Below, piece by piece: positions 1 to 7,439 of a DNA stretch of 12,627 nucleotides (position 1 is its first letter; each line of letters begins with the position of its first letter). The translations under genes were made by a program, and so were the position numbers. Source of the DNA: Lachnospiraceae bacterium. Its GTDB lineage: Bacteria > Bacillota > Clostridia > Lachnospirales > Lachnospiraceae. The stretch lies in contig CAAGFP010000103.1 of assembly GCA_900769175.1 (NCBI GenBank), positions 1 to 12,627 of the forward strand. The letters are read 5' to 3'. The notes under the pieces are model-generated. The model was not told the origin of the DNA. It was given only the letters and a program-made list of their open reading frames with translations, and did no database searches.

Positions 1-54
1 AAAATCAAATCGAATCTGAATATCTTAGGGTATCTCTAACTATTTCCAACTGAC

Positions 55-66
55 AGTAAATTTACT
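55..66. promoter_or_regulatory. 12-bp perfect palindrome upstream of the symporter promoter
   Basis: AGTAAATTTACT is a perfect inverted repeat without spacer, ending 21 bp before the -35 box at 88. Short symmetric sites in this position often bind dimeric regulators. The sequence is AT-rich and short, so chance is a real alternative, and no second copy was noticed in the other intergenic regions of the window. Confidence 0.2.
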
Positions 67-87
67 CCATCATATAACTACAATAAC

Positions 88-116
88 TTGATACCTGAAA
101 TAATATATGTTACAAT
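88..116 (+). promoter_or_regulatory. Sigma-A-type promoter for the symporter gene
   Basis: The -35 hexamer TTGATA (88-93) and the -10 hexamer TACAAT (111-116) are separated by exactly 17 bp. The -10 is preceded by TGT, which gives an extended -10 element. Transcription should begin near 123, leaving a leader of about 50 nt before the start codon at 176. No other candidate in 1-163 has both boxes at proper spacing. Confidence 0.65.
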
Positions 117-175
117 CATTTTATCACTTTGTCGTTTTAAAGCGTTGATGTTTTAAAATAAAAATGGGAGGGAAA

Positions 176-1777
176 ATGGAAACAAAAATTATTTCAGGTA
201 TTCTTTTATTCTTTTTCTTTGCGGCAATGATTGCAGTTGGTTATAACACGAGAAAACACGCAACGGATGTCGCAGGATTCGTTCTTGGGGGAAGAAGCGT
301 CGGACCGTGGCTTACTGCATTTGCGTTTGGTACTTCTTACTTTTCGGCAGTTATTTTTGTAGGATATGCAGGACAGTTCGGATGGAACTTCGGTCTTGCT
401 TCGACCTGGGCAGGTCTCGGGAATGCTTTTATCGGTTCGTTGCTTGCCTGGAATATTTTAGGCAGAAGAACAAGAATTATGACCCAGCATCTGGATGCCA
501 AAACAATGCCTGATTATTTCGGGAAACGTTTTGATTCCATTCCGTTAAAGGTAGCGGCATCGATTATTGTTTTTATTTTCCTGATTCCTTATACGGCGTC
601 TCTTTATAATGGTTTATCGAGTCTTTTTGGTCTTGTTTTTGAAATTCCTTACTGGGTCGTAATCTCCGTAATGGCAGTTCTGACCGGAATTTATGTTATC
701 TTTGGCGGTTACATGGCAACGGCCATCAATGATTTTATCCAGGGGCTGATTATGCTCGGCGGAATTATTGCCGTAATCGGAAGCGTTCTGATGAAAAACG
801 GAGGCCTTTTGGCGGCAACCATGAAGTTGTCTGAAGTGGAAGCAAAAGGCTGGACGGGAGGCGCATATACCTCATTCCTCGGACCGGATCCTTTAGCACT
901 TTTATTTGTTGTTATTCTGACATCTTTAGGAACCTGGGGACTTCCGCAGATGATTGGAAAATTTTATGCGATAAAAAGCGAAGATGATATTCAGAAAGGA
1001 ACCATTATTTCAACGATTTTTGCCATTATCGTAGCAGGAGGATGTTATTTCCTCGGTGGTTTCGGAAGACTTTACGACAGTGACGGCCTGTATGAAATTC
1101 AGATGGTTGACGGAGTGGAAGTAGGCAGAAGATTAATGGCAGACAGAATCATTCCCTCCATGTTGTCAACCCTCCCTTCCGTTATCATTGCGATTGTAAT
1201 TGTGCTGGTTTTATCTGCTTCCATGTCCACATTGTCTTCGCTGGTACTTACATCAAGTTCCACCTTTACCCTGGATGTAATCAAGGTGGCAAGCAAAGAG
1301 AAGCTTTCTGAGAAGAAGCAGGTTTTCATTATGAGAATTCTGATTGTATTCTTTATTGCGGTTTCCGCAGTGATTGCAATTCTAAAAGACCGTTTACAGA
1401 TTACATTCATTGCACAGATGATGGGAGTTTCCTGGGGTGCACTTGCCGGTTCGTTTTTGGCACCATATCTTTTGTCTCTTTACTGGAAAAAGGTATCGAA
1501 AGCGGCTACCTGGGTTTGCTTTGCATGGGGAAGCTCAATCGCTGTACTTCAGATGGTTATTTCTCTCGGGCATATTGATTTATCGGGCTTCGGACCGGTT
1601 ATCAGTTACATATTTAAATCTTCCATAAATTCCGGGGTAATTGCCATGATCGGCGGACTGATTTTAGTTCCGCTGATATCGTTGATAACGCCTAAACCGG
1701 ACGCAAAAGAAATGGACCGTATGTTTTCCTGTTACAGCGAAAAGACAGAAGTAGAGAAAAAATCCAGAATCAGTTAA
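176..1777 (+). CDS. Sodium:solute symporter (SSS family)
   Basis: This predicted inner-membrane transporter of 533 residues is typical in length for the sodium:solute symporter (SLC5-like, PutP/PanF/SglT) family, which imports an organic solute with Na+. The N-terminal part after the first helix carries a GGRSVGPWLTAFAFGTSYFSA segment (residues about 38-58), characteristic of these proteins. A Ser/Thr-rich stretch ASMSTLSSLVLTSSS (about 348-362) corresponds to the helix that supplies Na+ ligands in this fold. Many hydrophobic helices follow one another along the whole length, and a short charged tail ends the protein. An in-frame ATG at 164 is possible, but the GGGAGGG at 166-172 lies inside that extension and serves the ATG at 176, although its spacing is rather short. 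The gene stands alone behind its own promoter. The substrate cannot be read from the sequence, since neighbours are unrelated to any one transport role. Confidence 0.9.
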   Translation: METKIISGILLFFFFAAMIAVGYNTRKHATDVAGFVLGGRSVGPWLTAFAFGTSYFSAVIFVGYAGQFGWNFGLASTWAGLGNAFIGSLLAWNILGRRTRIMTQHLDAKTMPDYFGKRFDSIPLKVAASIIVFIFLIPYTASLYNGLSSLFGLVFEIPYWVVISVMAVLTGIYVIFGGYMATAINDFIQGLIMLGGIIAVIGSVLMKNGGLLAATMKLSEVEAKGWTGGAYTSFLGPDPLALLFVVILTSLGTWGLPQMIGKFYAIKSEDDIQKGTIISTIFAIIVAGGCYFLGGFGRLYDSDGLYEIQMVDGVEVGRRLMADRIIPSMLSTLPSVIIAIVIVLVLSASMSTLSSLVLTSSSTFTLDVIKVASKEKLSEKKQVFIMRILIVFFIAVSAVIAILKDRLQITFIAQMMGVSWGALAGSFLAPYLLSLYWKKVSKAATWVCFAWGSSIAVLQMVISLGHIDLSGFGPVISYIFKSSINSGVIAMIGGLILVPLISLITPKPDAKEMDRMFSCYSEKTEVEKKSRIS

Positions 1778-1902
1778 TTCTATTTAGGAATGATTGTTTC
1801 GGTACCCGGAGTGTTTTTAAAAAAGAGACGGTAAGGTTGACAGGAGAGTTTTTATTAGCTCTATGTTTCGTTGCCTTGAAAGAGGTTTGGGATTGTGATA
1901 GT

Positions 1903-1943
1903 ATAAAATGGAATTGTGGGATAACACTACAGTTCCATTTTAT
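1903..1943 (+). terminator. Hairpin with T-rich tail abutting the AAA+ gene ribosome binding site
   Basis: Bases 1903-1917 pair with 1929-1943 in a 15-bp stem (one T-G wobble at 1914/1932) around an 11-nt loop. The GC-containing core is TGGAATTGT with ACAGTTCCA, followed by TTTTATTGTTT (1938-1948). This could terminate symporter transcripts, act as an attenuator, or be an operator. The left arm overlaps a TATAAA (1902-1907) that might be a -10 element, though no good -35 stands at proper distance. The ribosome binding site AGGAG starts only 6 nt after the stem. The structure is certain on paper; its function is not. Confidence 0.45.
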
Positions 1944-1960
1944 TGTTTAGGAGAAAAATT

Positions 1961-3448
1961 ATGCCAGTTTTTGATTTTCAGAATACGCCTGCAGATAAAG
2001 GACAGGCGGTATGCACGTACGAGATTTTTAGTTCCAATGAGCCGGTGGCAACATATGAGAAACCATTGTTATATCTTGATAATTCGAACCGTGAATGGAA
2101 ACATCATTCCACCGGTATTTTTACGAATCCGGTGAAAAGAACGAGTTTTGAATTTGATGAAGAAGACGGTACGGTTTCTTCGGATATTTTATCCATTGAT
2201 TCCCGTTTCGTTGCACTTTTGAAATGGATGGGAGAGAATCATATCAAGGTTCGTCTATCCGGTAAAAATACCGAGAAAGGATATGCAGTTTATAAAATCA
2301 GGGAGGTTGCCTTTGGAGGAGGAACAAAGCTTTCTTCAGAGGATGGCTTTCTTCAATATATGATTGAAAGGCTGCTTGCAAGTAATGCACCCGCAAGTTT
2401 GGAAGAGGATGAAGATGCCGAAGAAGTCGGCGATGATATGAAGATTACAAGTATCCAGAGTATTACGGATTTCATCACCTGTGCGGGGAAGACTTTGCCG
2501 GATAATATCCAGCTTTGGGCAAGAAGAAATCTGGCAGTTGCAAAGTCTCATGAGGTTTCGCCGGAAGAAAGAAGACATGCCCAGAGAGCACTTTCCATTA
2601 TGATGAATATCCAGTGGAAGAGCAATTATTTCGAATCCATTGATCCGGTGGAAGCCAGAAGAATTCTGGATGAAGAATTATACGGAATGGAAAAAGTAAA
2701 ACAGAGAATTATTGAAACGATTATTCAGATTAACCGTACCCATACACTCCCTGCTTACGGGCTTTTGATTGCAGGACCGGCGGGTACCGGTAAATCCCAG
2801 GTAGCTTATGCGGTCGCAAGGATATTAAAACTTCCGTGGACTACATTGGATATGAGCTCCATAAACGATCCCGAGCAGCTTACCGGAAGTTCGAGAGTGT
2901 ATGCGAATGCAAAGCCGGGCATCATCATGGAAGCATTTTCCATGGCCGGAGAATCCAATCTGGTATTTATTATTAACGAGCTGGATAAGGCAAATTCCGG
3001 AAAAGGGAACGGAAATCCGGCAGATGTTCTTTTGACATTACTTGATAATCTGGGCTTTACGGATAACTATATGGAATGTATGGTTCCCACTACGGGCGTC
3101 TATCCGATTGCAACCGCGAATGATAAGTCGAGAATTTCAGCACCTTTGATGTCCAGATTTGCGGTGATTGATATTCCGGACTATACGCCGGAAGAAAAGA
3201 AAGTTATTTTTTCCCGATTTGCACTTCCGAAAATATTGAAACGAATGGGTATGAAGGAAGAGGAATGCAGGGTTACCGATGACGGACTGGATGCGATTGT
3301 GGAAGAATATGCCGACACAACGGGAATCCGTGATCTTGAACAGGCTGCGGAACATATTGCAGCAAATGCATTGTACAATATTGAAGTCAATCATGAAAAG
3401 GGCATGGTTTATAATGCAGCTATGGTTAAGGAACTATTGCATAATTAA
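1961..3448 (+). CDS. Lon-type AAA+ ATPase without protease domain
   Basis: This 495-residue protein has a C-terminal AAA+ module closely resembling that of Lon. Walker A is GPAGTGKS (272-279), sensor 1 is Asn387 in IATAND, the arginine finger is Arg399 in PLMSRF, and sensor 2 is Arg457 in GIRDLEQ. The Lon-like block from about residue 240 (LDEELYGMEKVKQRI) to 480 is collinear with Lon. The protein stops about 38 residues after sensor 2, so the Ser-Lys S16 protease domain is absent. The Walker B is FIINELDK: Asn339 stands where Lon has Asp, while Glu340 is kept. The first 200 residues are unfamiliar, include an acidic run (about 147-160), and do not look like the Lon substrate-binding domain. 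The likely role is ATP-driven remodelling of an unknown partner in the cytoplasm. The start at 1961 was chosen because AGGAG (1949-1953) lies 7 nt before it; an in-frame TTG at 1943 has no such site. A D-2-hydroxyacid dehydrogenase follows 23 bp downstream. Confidence 0.85.
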   Translation: MPVFDFQNTPADKGQAVCTYEIFSSNEPVATYEKPLLYLDNSNREWKHHSTGIFTNPVKRTSFEFDEEDGTVSSDILSIDSRFVALLKWMGENHIKVRLSGKNTEKGYAVYKIREVAFGGGTKLSSEDGFLQYMIERLLASNAPASLEEDEDAEEVGDDMKITSIQSITDFITCAGKTLPDNIQLWARRNLAVAKSHEVSPEERRHAQRALSIMMNIQWKSNYFESIDPVEARRILDEELYGMEKVKQRIIETIIQINRTHTLPAYGLLIAGPAGTGKSQVAYAVARILKLPWTTLDMSSINDPEQLTGSSRVYANAKPGIIMEAFSMAGESNLVFIINELDKANSGKGNGNPADVLLTLLDNLGFTDNYMECMVPTTGVYPIATANDKSRISAPLMSRFAVIDIPDYTPEEKKVIFSRFALPKILKRMGMKEEECRVTDDGLDAIVEEYADTTGIRDLEQAAEHIAANALYNIEVNHEKGMVYNAAMVKELLHN

Positions 3449-3471
3449 TTCTTAAATTAGGAGCGAAGCAG

Positions 3472-4413
3472 ATGAAAATAGTAATGCTTGAGCGGGATAA
3501 TGTCGGAGCGGACCTTGATTTATCAAAGTTTGGGAATCTGGGGGAACTGACCATTTACGGACGTACAAAACCGGAAGAGATTGCCGGACGGATTCGGGAT
3601 GCCGAAATTGTTATTTTAAATAAAATGCCAATGAATGAAGAAACCATGAAAGAAGCCCTGAATTTAAAACTTCTTTGTGTGACGGCAACGGGAACGGACA
3701 ACGTGGATGCGGATTATTGCAGAAAAAGAGGCATAGAGGTTCGAAATGTAAAGGGATATTCAACCGAAACCGTTGTTCAGCATACGTTTGCTTTATTATT
3801 TTATCTATGGGAACAGATGCCCTATTATGACCATTATGTGAAAAGCGGTGAGTACGAAAAGAACCCGTTGTTCACTCATTTCGAACGTCATTTCCGTGAT
3901 TTATCCGGAAAAAAATGGGGAATTGTCGGACTTGGTGAAATCGGGAAACGGGTTTATGAGGTTGCAAAAGCGTTCGGCGCTCATCCCGTTTATTATTCGA
4001 CCGGTCATAACAATAATCAGGAAGGATATGAAAGAGTATCATTTGATACACTCCTGTCGGAGTGTGACATTATTTCCGTGCATGCACCGTTGAATGAAAA
4101 TACGGTAGGACTTTTTGACCATGACGCCTTTTCAAAAATGAAGAATACTGCTTATTTTATCAATGTGGGACGAGGTCCGATTGCAGATGAGAATGCGTTG
4201 GTATGGGCATTAAACAACGGCGAAATTGCCGGAGCGGCTCTGGATGTACTTTCAAAAGAACCGATTAAAAAAGACAATCCTCTCAATGGAATAAAGGACA
4301 GCTCCAAACTCGTCATTACGCCTCATATTGCCTGGGCAAGTATAGAAGCAAGATACAGACTGATGGAGGGCGTTTATCAGAATATTGTGGATTATTTAAA
4401 TCAAAAAACATAG
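3472..4413 (+). CDS. D-2-hydroxyacid dehydrogenase, NAD(P)-dependent
   Basis: The 313-residue product belongs to the D-isomer-specific 2-hydroxyacid dehydrogenase family (glycerate, phosphoglycerate and D-lactate dehydrogenases), which interconverts 2-oxoacids and D-2-hydroxyacids in the cytoplasm. The nucleotide-binding glycine motif is GLGEIG (153-158). The catalytic triad is complete: Arg234 in NVGRGP, Glu263 in DVLSKEP and His285 in TPHIAWAS. Length matches single-domain-pair members without the ACT domain of many SerA proteins, so a glycerate dehydrogenase (HprA-like) or a broad 2-ketoacid reductase is more likely than a regulated serine pathway enzyme. The residue after the dinucleotide-binding strand region is YYSTG rather than an acidic residue, so I cannot decide NADH versus NADPH. 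AGGAG (3459-3463) lies 8 nt before the ATG. The 23-bp gap to the AAA+ gene suggests one transcript. Confidence 0.88.
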   Translation: MKIVMLERDNVGADLDLSKFGNLGELTIYGRTKPEEIAGRIRDAEIVILNKMPMNEETMKEALNLKLLCVTATGTDNVDADYCRKRGIEVRNVKGYSTETVVQHTFALLFYLWEQMPYYDHYVKSGEYEKNPLFTHFERHFRDLSGKKWGIVGLGEIGKRVYEVAKAFGAHPVYYSTGHNNNQEGYERVSFDTLLSECDIISVHAPLNENTVGLFDHDAFSKMKNTAYFINVGRGPIADENALVWALNNGEIAGAALDVLSKEPIKKDNPLNGIKDSSKLVITPHIAWASIEARYRLMEGVYQNIVDYLNQKT

Positions 4414-4501
4414 GGATCCGTTGTTGAATGGAATAACAGATGATACAACGATGAATAAAAGGTAATTTTTCATAAAAAAACTAGGATTATTTAGTGGATT
4501 G

Positions 4502-4510
4502 TGATATAAT
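4502..4510 (+). promoter_or_regulatory. Extended -10 promoter element for cheV
   Basis: TGATATAAT is a consensus TATAAT (4505-4510) with the TG of an extended -10 one base before it. The position of a -35 box at 17 bp reads TAGGAT, which is poor, so the promoter would rely on the extended -10. It stands about 43 bp before the cheV start codon, with GAGGTGA as ribosome binding site. The rest of the 140-bp gap holds only a weak imperfect hairpin (4419-4450) and A/T runs. Confidence 0.55.
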
Positions 4511-4553
4511 TTCTTTAAATGGGTAGCAAAAATAATTGGTGAGGTGAAAGATT

Positions 4554-5447
4554 ATGGATTCAAAAATTCTTTTGGCAAACGGAACGAACGAACTTGAAGT
4601 ATTAGAGTTCAGTGTTGCCGGTAATTCATATGGTATTAATGTTGCGAAAATCAGAGAAATCATTCCATATCAGGCAGTTACTCCTGTTCCGAATTCGCAT
4701 CCGAGCATTGAAGGTATTTTCATGCCGAGAGATTCGATGATTACTGCAATTGATTTAAGTAACTGTCTTCAAAGAGGAGAGTCCAAACCCGGTGGACTTT
4801 TCATCATAACCAACTTTAACAAACTGGATATTGCATTTCATGTTGAGAGTGTTGCGGGAATTCACAGAGTTTCCTGGGCAGATATCATGAAACCGAATGC
4901 TACTTTTTCTTCAGAAGACGGCGTTTCCACCGGAATTGTGAATATCAACGGTAAACTGATTATTATTCTTGATTTTGAGAAAATTGTTGCTGATATCAAT
5001 CCCGAAACCGGACTGCGCACGGAAGAAATTGAAATGTTAGGGGTCCGGGAGAGAAATGATGTTCCCATTTTAATGGCTGAGGATTCAGCATTGTTAAATA
5101 AGCTGATTAAGGATTCATTGATAAAATCCGGTTACGGAAATATTATCAGTTGTGAAAACGGACTTGAAGCATGGGAAATCATTTCCGATTGCGTAAAAAA
5201 AGGAAATCTTGATGAGCATGTTCGATGCGTTATTACCGATATTGAAATGCCTCAGATGGACGGACATCATTTATTAAAGAAAATCAGAGAAACTAGCGAA
5301 ACTTCTAAGCTTCCGGTTATTGTCTTTTCATCACTCATCAACGAGGAGATGCGAAGAAAAGGTGAGGCTTTAGGAGCAAGTGCACAGCTTTCAAAACCTG
5401 AGCTTGCTAATCTTGTAAAAGAGATTGATTCACTGGTATTAAACTAA
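4554..5447 (+). CDS. cheV: Chemotaxis protein CheV (CheW-like domain plus receiver)
   Basis: CheV is a cytoplasmic scaffold that links chemoreceptors to the CheA kinase and takes part in adaptation through phosphorylation of its receiver. The 297 residues split into a CheW-like beta domain (about 10-160, beginning LEVLEFSVAGNSYGINVAKI) and a receiver (about 172-295). The receiver has the acidic pair Glu176-Asp177, the phospho-acceptor Asp229 in VITDIEMPQMDG, a Ser in VIVFSSL and the conserved Lys281 in LSKPE, so it should be phosphorylatable. Length is normal for CheV. GAGGTGA (4541-4547) lies 6 nt before the ATG. No other chemotaxis or flagellar gene is in the window, so this is an orphan locus, as is common for cheV. 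An intrinsic terminator follows 5 bp after the stop. Confidence 0.95.
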   Translation: MDSKILLANGTNELEVLEFSVAGNSYGINVAKIREIIPYQAVTPVPNSHPSIEGIFMPRDSMITAIDLSNCLQRGESKPGGLFIITNFNKLDIAFHVESVAGIHRVSWADIMKPNATFSSEDGVSTGIVNINGKLIIILDFEKIVADINPETGLRTEEIEMLGVRERNDVPILMAEDSALLNKLIKDSLIKSGYGNIISCENGLEAWEIISDCVKKGNLDEHVRCVITDIEMPQMDGHHLLKKIRETSETSKLPVIVFSSLINEEMRRKGEALGASAQLSKPELANLVKEIDSLVLN

Positions 5448-5452
5448 GATAT

Positions 5453-5482
5453 AAAAGCCGGGCAAATCAACCCGGCTTTTTT
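5453..5482 (+). terminator. Intrinsic terminator after cheV
   Basis: AAAAGCCGGG (5453-5462) and CCCGGCTTTT (5471-5480) form a perfect 10-bp stem with an 8-nt loop, running into a six-T tract (5477-5482). It is the clearest terminator in the window. Unusually, the ribosome binding site GGGAGG of the next gene begins only 4 bases after the T tract. Confidence 0.9.
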
Positions 5483-5497
5483 CAAAGGGAGGCTTAA

Positions 5498-7357
5498 ATG
5501 GCGTCATCATCCGAAGAATATTTGGATTCGTTACTTGCTTCTTCCAATCAAAAGGAGCAGGGGAATAACGATACATTTACCAATCAAGAACTGAATAATG
5601 AAGAACTTCGAAGTGATAACACGGAAAGCCCTATTTTGGAAGAAGAATTTCTGGATCCCGAAGAACTTGATTTCTTAAATCTTCCGGAGAAATCGGATTT
5701 GTTTCCTGACAGAGCGAAAACACCCGGGTTCGATGGAGAAAACCCGTTTTCCGATGATGTCGACATGCCTTTTTCTGCGTTGCCGGATGTTTCACAAATG
5801 GAAGATTTTGCAGAGCAGAATCCCTATGGAAACCTTGGTCTTGATGCTGATATGTTAATGGATTTGGAAGATGTTGATTCCTTGCTTGCCGATGCAGAAA
5901 AAATCGCTCAGAATACGGATGTTTCTCCGGAATTGGAGGATTTATCCAATACGGATTTCAGTTCAGAAATGGTATTGGATGCAGATCTGGCAGAGATTAA
6001 TTCGATTCTTGAGAAATCCGATAATAACGAAGTGGTTGAAGACAGTCTTCTTTCCATGCTTGATGATATAAAAGAATCGGATACGGAAAAAGGCTTATTT
6101 GACAATTCTGCAGTTTTAGAAGAAGCAGGCGAGAATGACAGTGATTCTTCTGAAAAAGACAGGAAAGTCAAAAAGAAAAAGAAACCGAAAAAAGAAAAGA
6201 AAGAAAAGAAAGAAAACAAAAAGAATACTTCTGCCGGTCAGGATGAAGACGTTTCCGGACAATCATTATTAAATGTAGAAAAAGCGGAAGGAGAAACCGA
6301 CGATAAAAAGAACGGCGAAAAGAAGTCCGGTCTTTTTGACAGAATGAAAGAATTTGTTTTTGCTCCCGATGAGGAAGAAGACTCGGATCATAAAGAAAAA
6401 ACACAAAAGTCTTCAAAAGATTCTTCAAAGAAAAAGGAAACAGATAAAAAAGAAAAAAGTCCGGATGAAAATGAACTGTTAGAAAAAGAGTTAGAAGCAG
6501 AAGACATTAAGGACTTACAGAATAAAAAAAAGAAAGAAAAGAAAGAAAAGAAAGAGAAAAAACAGCCTGCGAAAAAAGAAAAGCCGGCAAAACCGAAAAA
6601 GGAACGCAGGAAAGCAAAGGTTGAAGAAGAGGACAACAAAAAAGGAAAAACAATCGGACCGGTTGGTACTTTCATTACATTATTATGTTGCTTTACACTC
6701 TTGGCTGTTATCCTGATTTTATGCTATGTTGTTCCGAACCAGCTTGCTTTGGCGAAAGGGCGAATTCATTATTATCGCGGTGATTATGTATCAGCTTCGA
6801 CTATTTTATACGGACATAAGCTTGGAAAGAGCGACAAACTTTTATTACAGAAATCCGTTTTATTAGGAGATTTGGAGCTTCGGTTAAAGAAATATGAATC
6901 GTTTTGCGAACTGAATGAACAAAGAGAGGCATTGAATGCTTTATTTGAAGCCAAAAGTGCCTGTATGGACGCCGATTTCGAAGCAAATGAGCTGGGAATT
7001 ACGGAAGAAGTGGGAATCATCGAAGATCAAATCGATGAACTGTTAATCGTGAAATATCAACTGAAGAAGGAAGAAATCGATGAAATCTGTAAAATGAAGA
7101 GTCTTTATTATACGATTGCAATTGATAACCTACTTGCGGGAAAACCTTATAATGAACTTCCGGCAGAATTGAAAAGACCTGCTTTGGATTCTACGGATGA
7201 GGAACAAATAGAAGAAGATTCTGAATTCAGAGAGCCGGATATCGGAAACGAAAACGAAGAGGAATTTGTAGAAACAGAGAACGGAAACGATGAAGAATCA
7301 GCAGAAACAGAGAACGGAAACGATGAAGAATTAGAAGATCCACTTCCGGAAGAATGA
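5498..7357 (+). CDS. Unrecognised single-pass membrane protein with acidic, Lys/Glu-rich and TPR-like parts
   Basis: I do not recognise this 619-residue protein. Four parts are visible. Residues 1 to about 205 are strongly acidic, rich in Asp, Glu, Leu and Ser, and probably disordered. Residues about 205-385 carry Lys/Glu blocks (roughly 222-243 and 342-374, with KKEKK-type repeats) around acidic linkers. One hydrophobic helix spans about 391-412. The remaining 207 residues are helical: the segment LAKGRIHYYRGDYVSASTIL just after the membrane resembles a TPR helix pair, further charged helices follow, and an acidic tail with a duplicated ETENGNDEE motif ends the protein. The many lysines before the helix and the positive-inside rule place the N-terminal 390 residues in the cytoplasm and the TPR-like part outside. 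GGGAGG (5487-5492) lies 5 nt before the ATG. It follows cheV closely, but a terminator stands between them, so shared function is only a guess. Composition makes homology searches with the N-terminal half unreliable. Confidence 0.8.
   Translation: MASSSEEYLDSLLASSNQKEQGNNDTFTNQELNNEELRSDNTESPILEEEFLDPEELDFLNLPEKSDLFPDRAKTPGFDGENPFSDDVDMPFSALPDVSQMEDFAEQNPYGNLGLDADMLMDLEDVDSLLADAEKIAQNTDVSPELEDLSNTDFSSEMVLDADLAEINSILEKSDNNEVVEDSLLSMLDDIKESDTEKGLFDNSAVLEEAGENDSDSSEKDRKVKKKKKPKKEKKEKKENKKNTSAGQDEDVSGQSLLNVEKAEGETDDKKNGEKKSGLFDRMKEFVFAPDEEEDSDHKEKTQKSSKDSSKKKETDKKEKSPDENELLEKELEAEDIKDLQNKKKKEKKEKKEKKQPAKKEKPAKPKKERRKAKVEEEDNKKGKTIGPVGTFITLLCCFTLLAVILILCYVVPNQLALAKGRIHYYRGDYVSASTILYGHKLGKSDKLLLQKSVLLGDLELRLKKYESFCELNEQREALNALFEAKSACMDADFEANELGITEEVGIIEDQIDELLIVKYQLKKEEIDEICKMKSLYYTIAIDNLLAGKPYNELPAELKRPALDSTDEEQIEEDSEFREPDIGNENEEEFVETENGNDEESAETENGNDEELEDPLPEE
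7271..7330 (+). repeat. In-frame tandem repeat, two 33-bp units
   Basis: A 27-base sequence beginning GAAACAGAGAACGG at 7271-7297 recurs without change at 7304-7330, giving a period of 33 bp or 11 codons. It encodes ETENGNDEE twice in the acidic C-terminal tail of the membrane protein. A looser related stretch (7243-7263) precedes it. Such an array can change copy number by slippage while keeping the frame. Confidence 0.85.
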
Positions 7358-7439
7358 GTTCAAACAAAACGAAAAGTATATATTTAACGGTATATAGATT
7401 ATCTGAAAACAGAAGAAATAAACAGAAAGAACTGAGAAA

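Noticed and set aside
1837..1867. TTGACA as a promoter for the AAA+ gene
   Set aside because: The hexamer is perfect, but no -10 stands 16-18 bp downstream; the best, TATGTT, is at 19 bp and matches poorly. I could not support a promoter here.
1908..2135. 75-codon + frame overlapping the AAA+ gene start
   Set aside because: It overlaps the AAA+ coding region in another frame, starts inside the 1903-1943 hairpin and lacks a ribosome binding site.
1961..3448. Complete Lon protease
   Set aside because: The coding region ends shortly after sensor 2, and the sequence beyond it encodes a dehydrogenase in a new frame with its own ribosome binding site. There is no remnant of the Ser-Lys protease domain, so it is not a frameshifted Lon.
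4419..4450. CGTTGT/ACAACG hairpin after the dehydrogenase as a terminator
   Set aside because: The stem is only 6 bp around a 20-nt loop and no T tract follows, so termination is not supported.
4473..4507. Sigma-D (flagellar) promoter for cheV
   Set aside because: A TAAA and GATAT-like bases are present, but the spacing is not near 15 bp and the GCC part of the -10 is missing. The extended sigma-A -10 is the better reading.
5908..6675. Several Phe/Ser-rich open frames on the - strand
   Set aside because: They are the reverse complement of the Lys/Glu-rich tracts of the 619-residue protein, whose AAG/GAA codons read as Phe, Leu and Ser codons; composition explains them.
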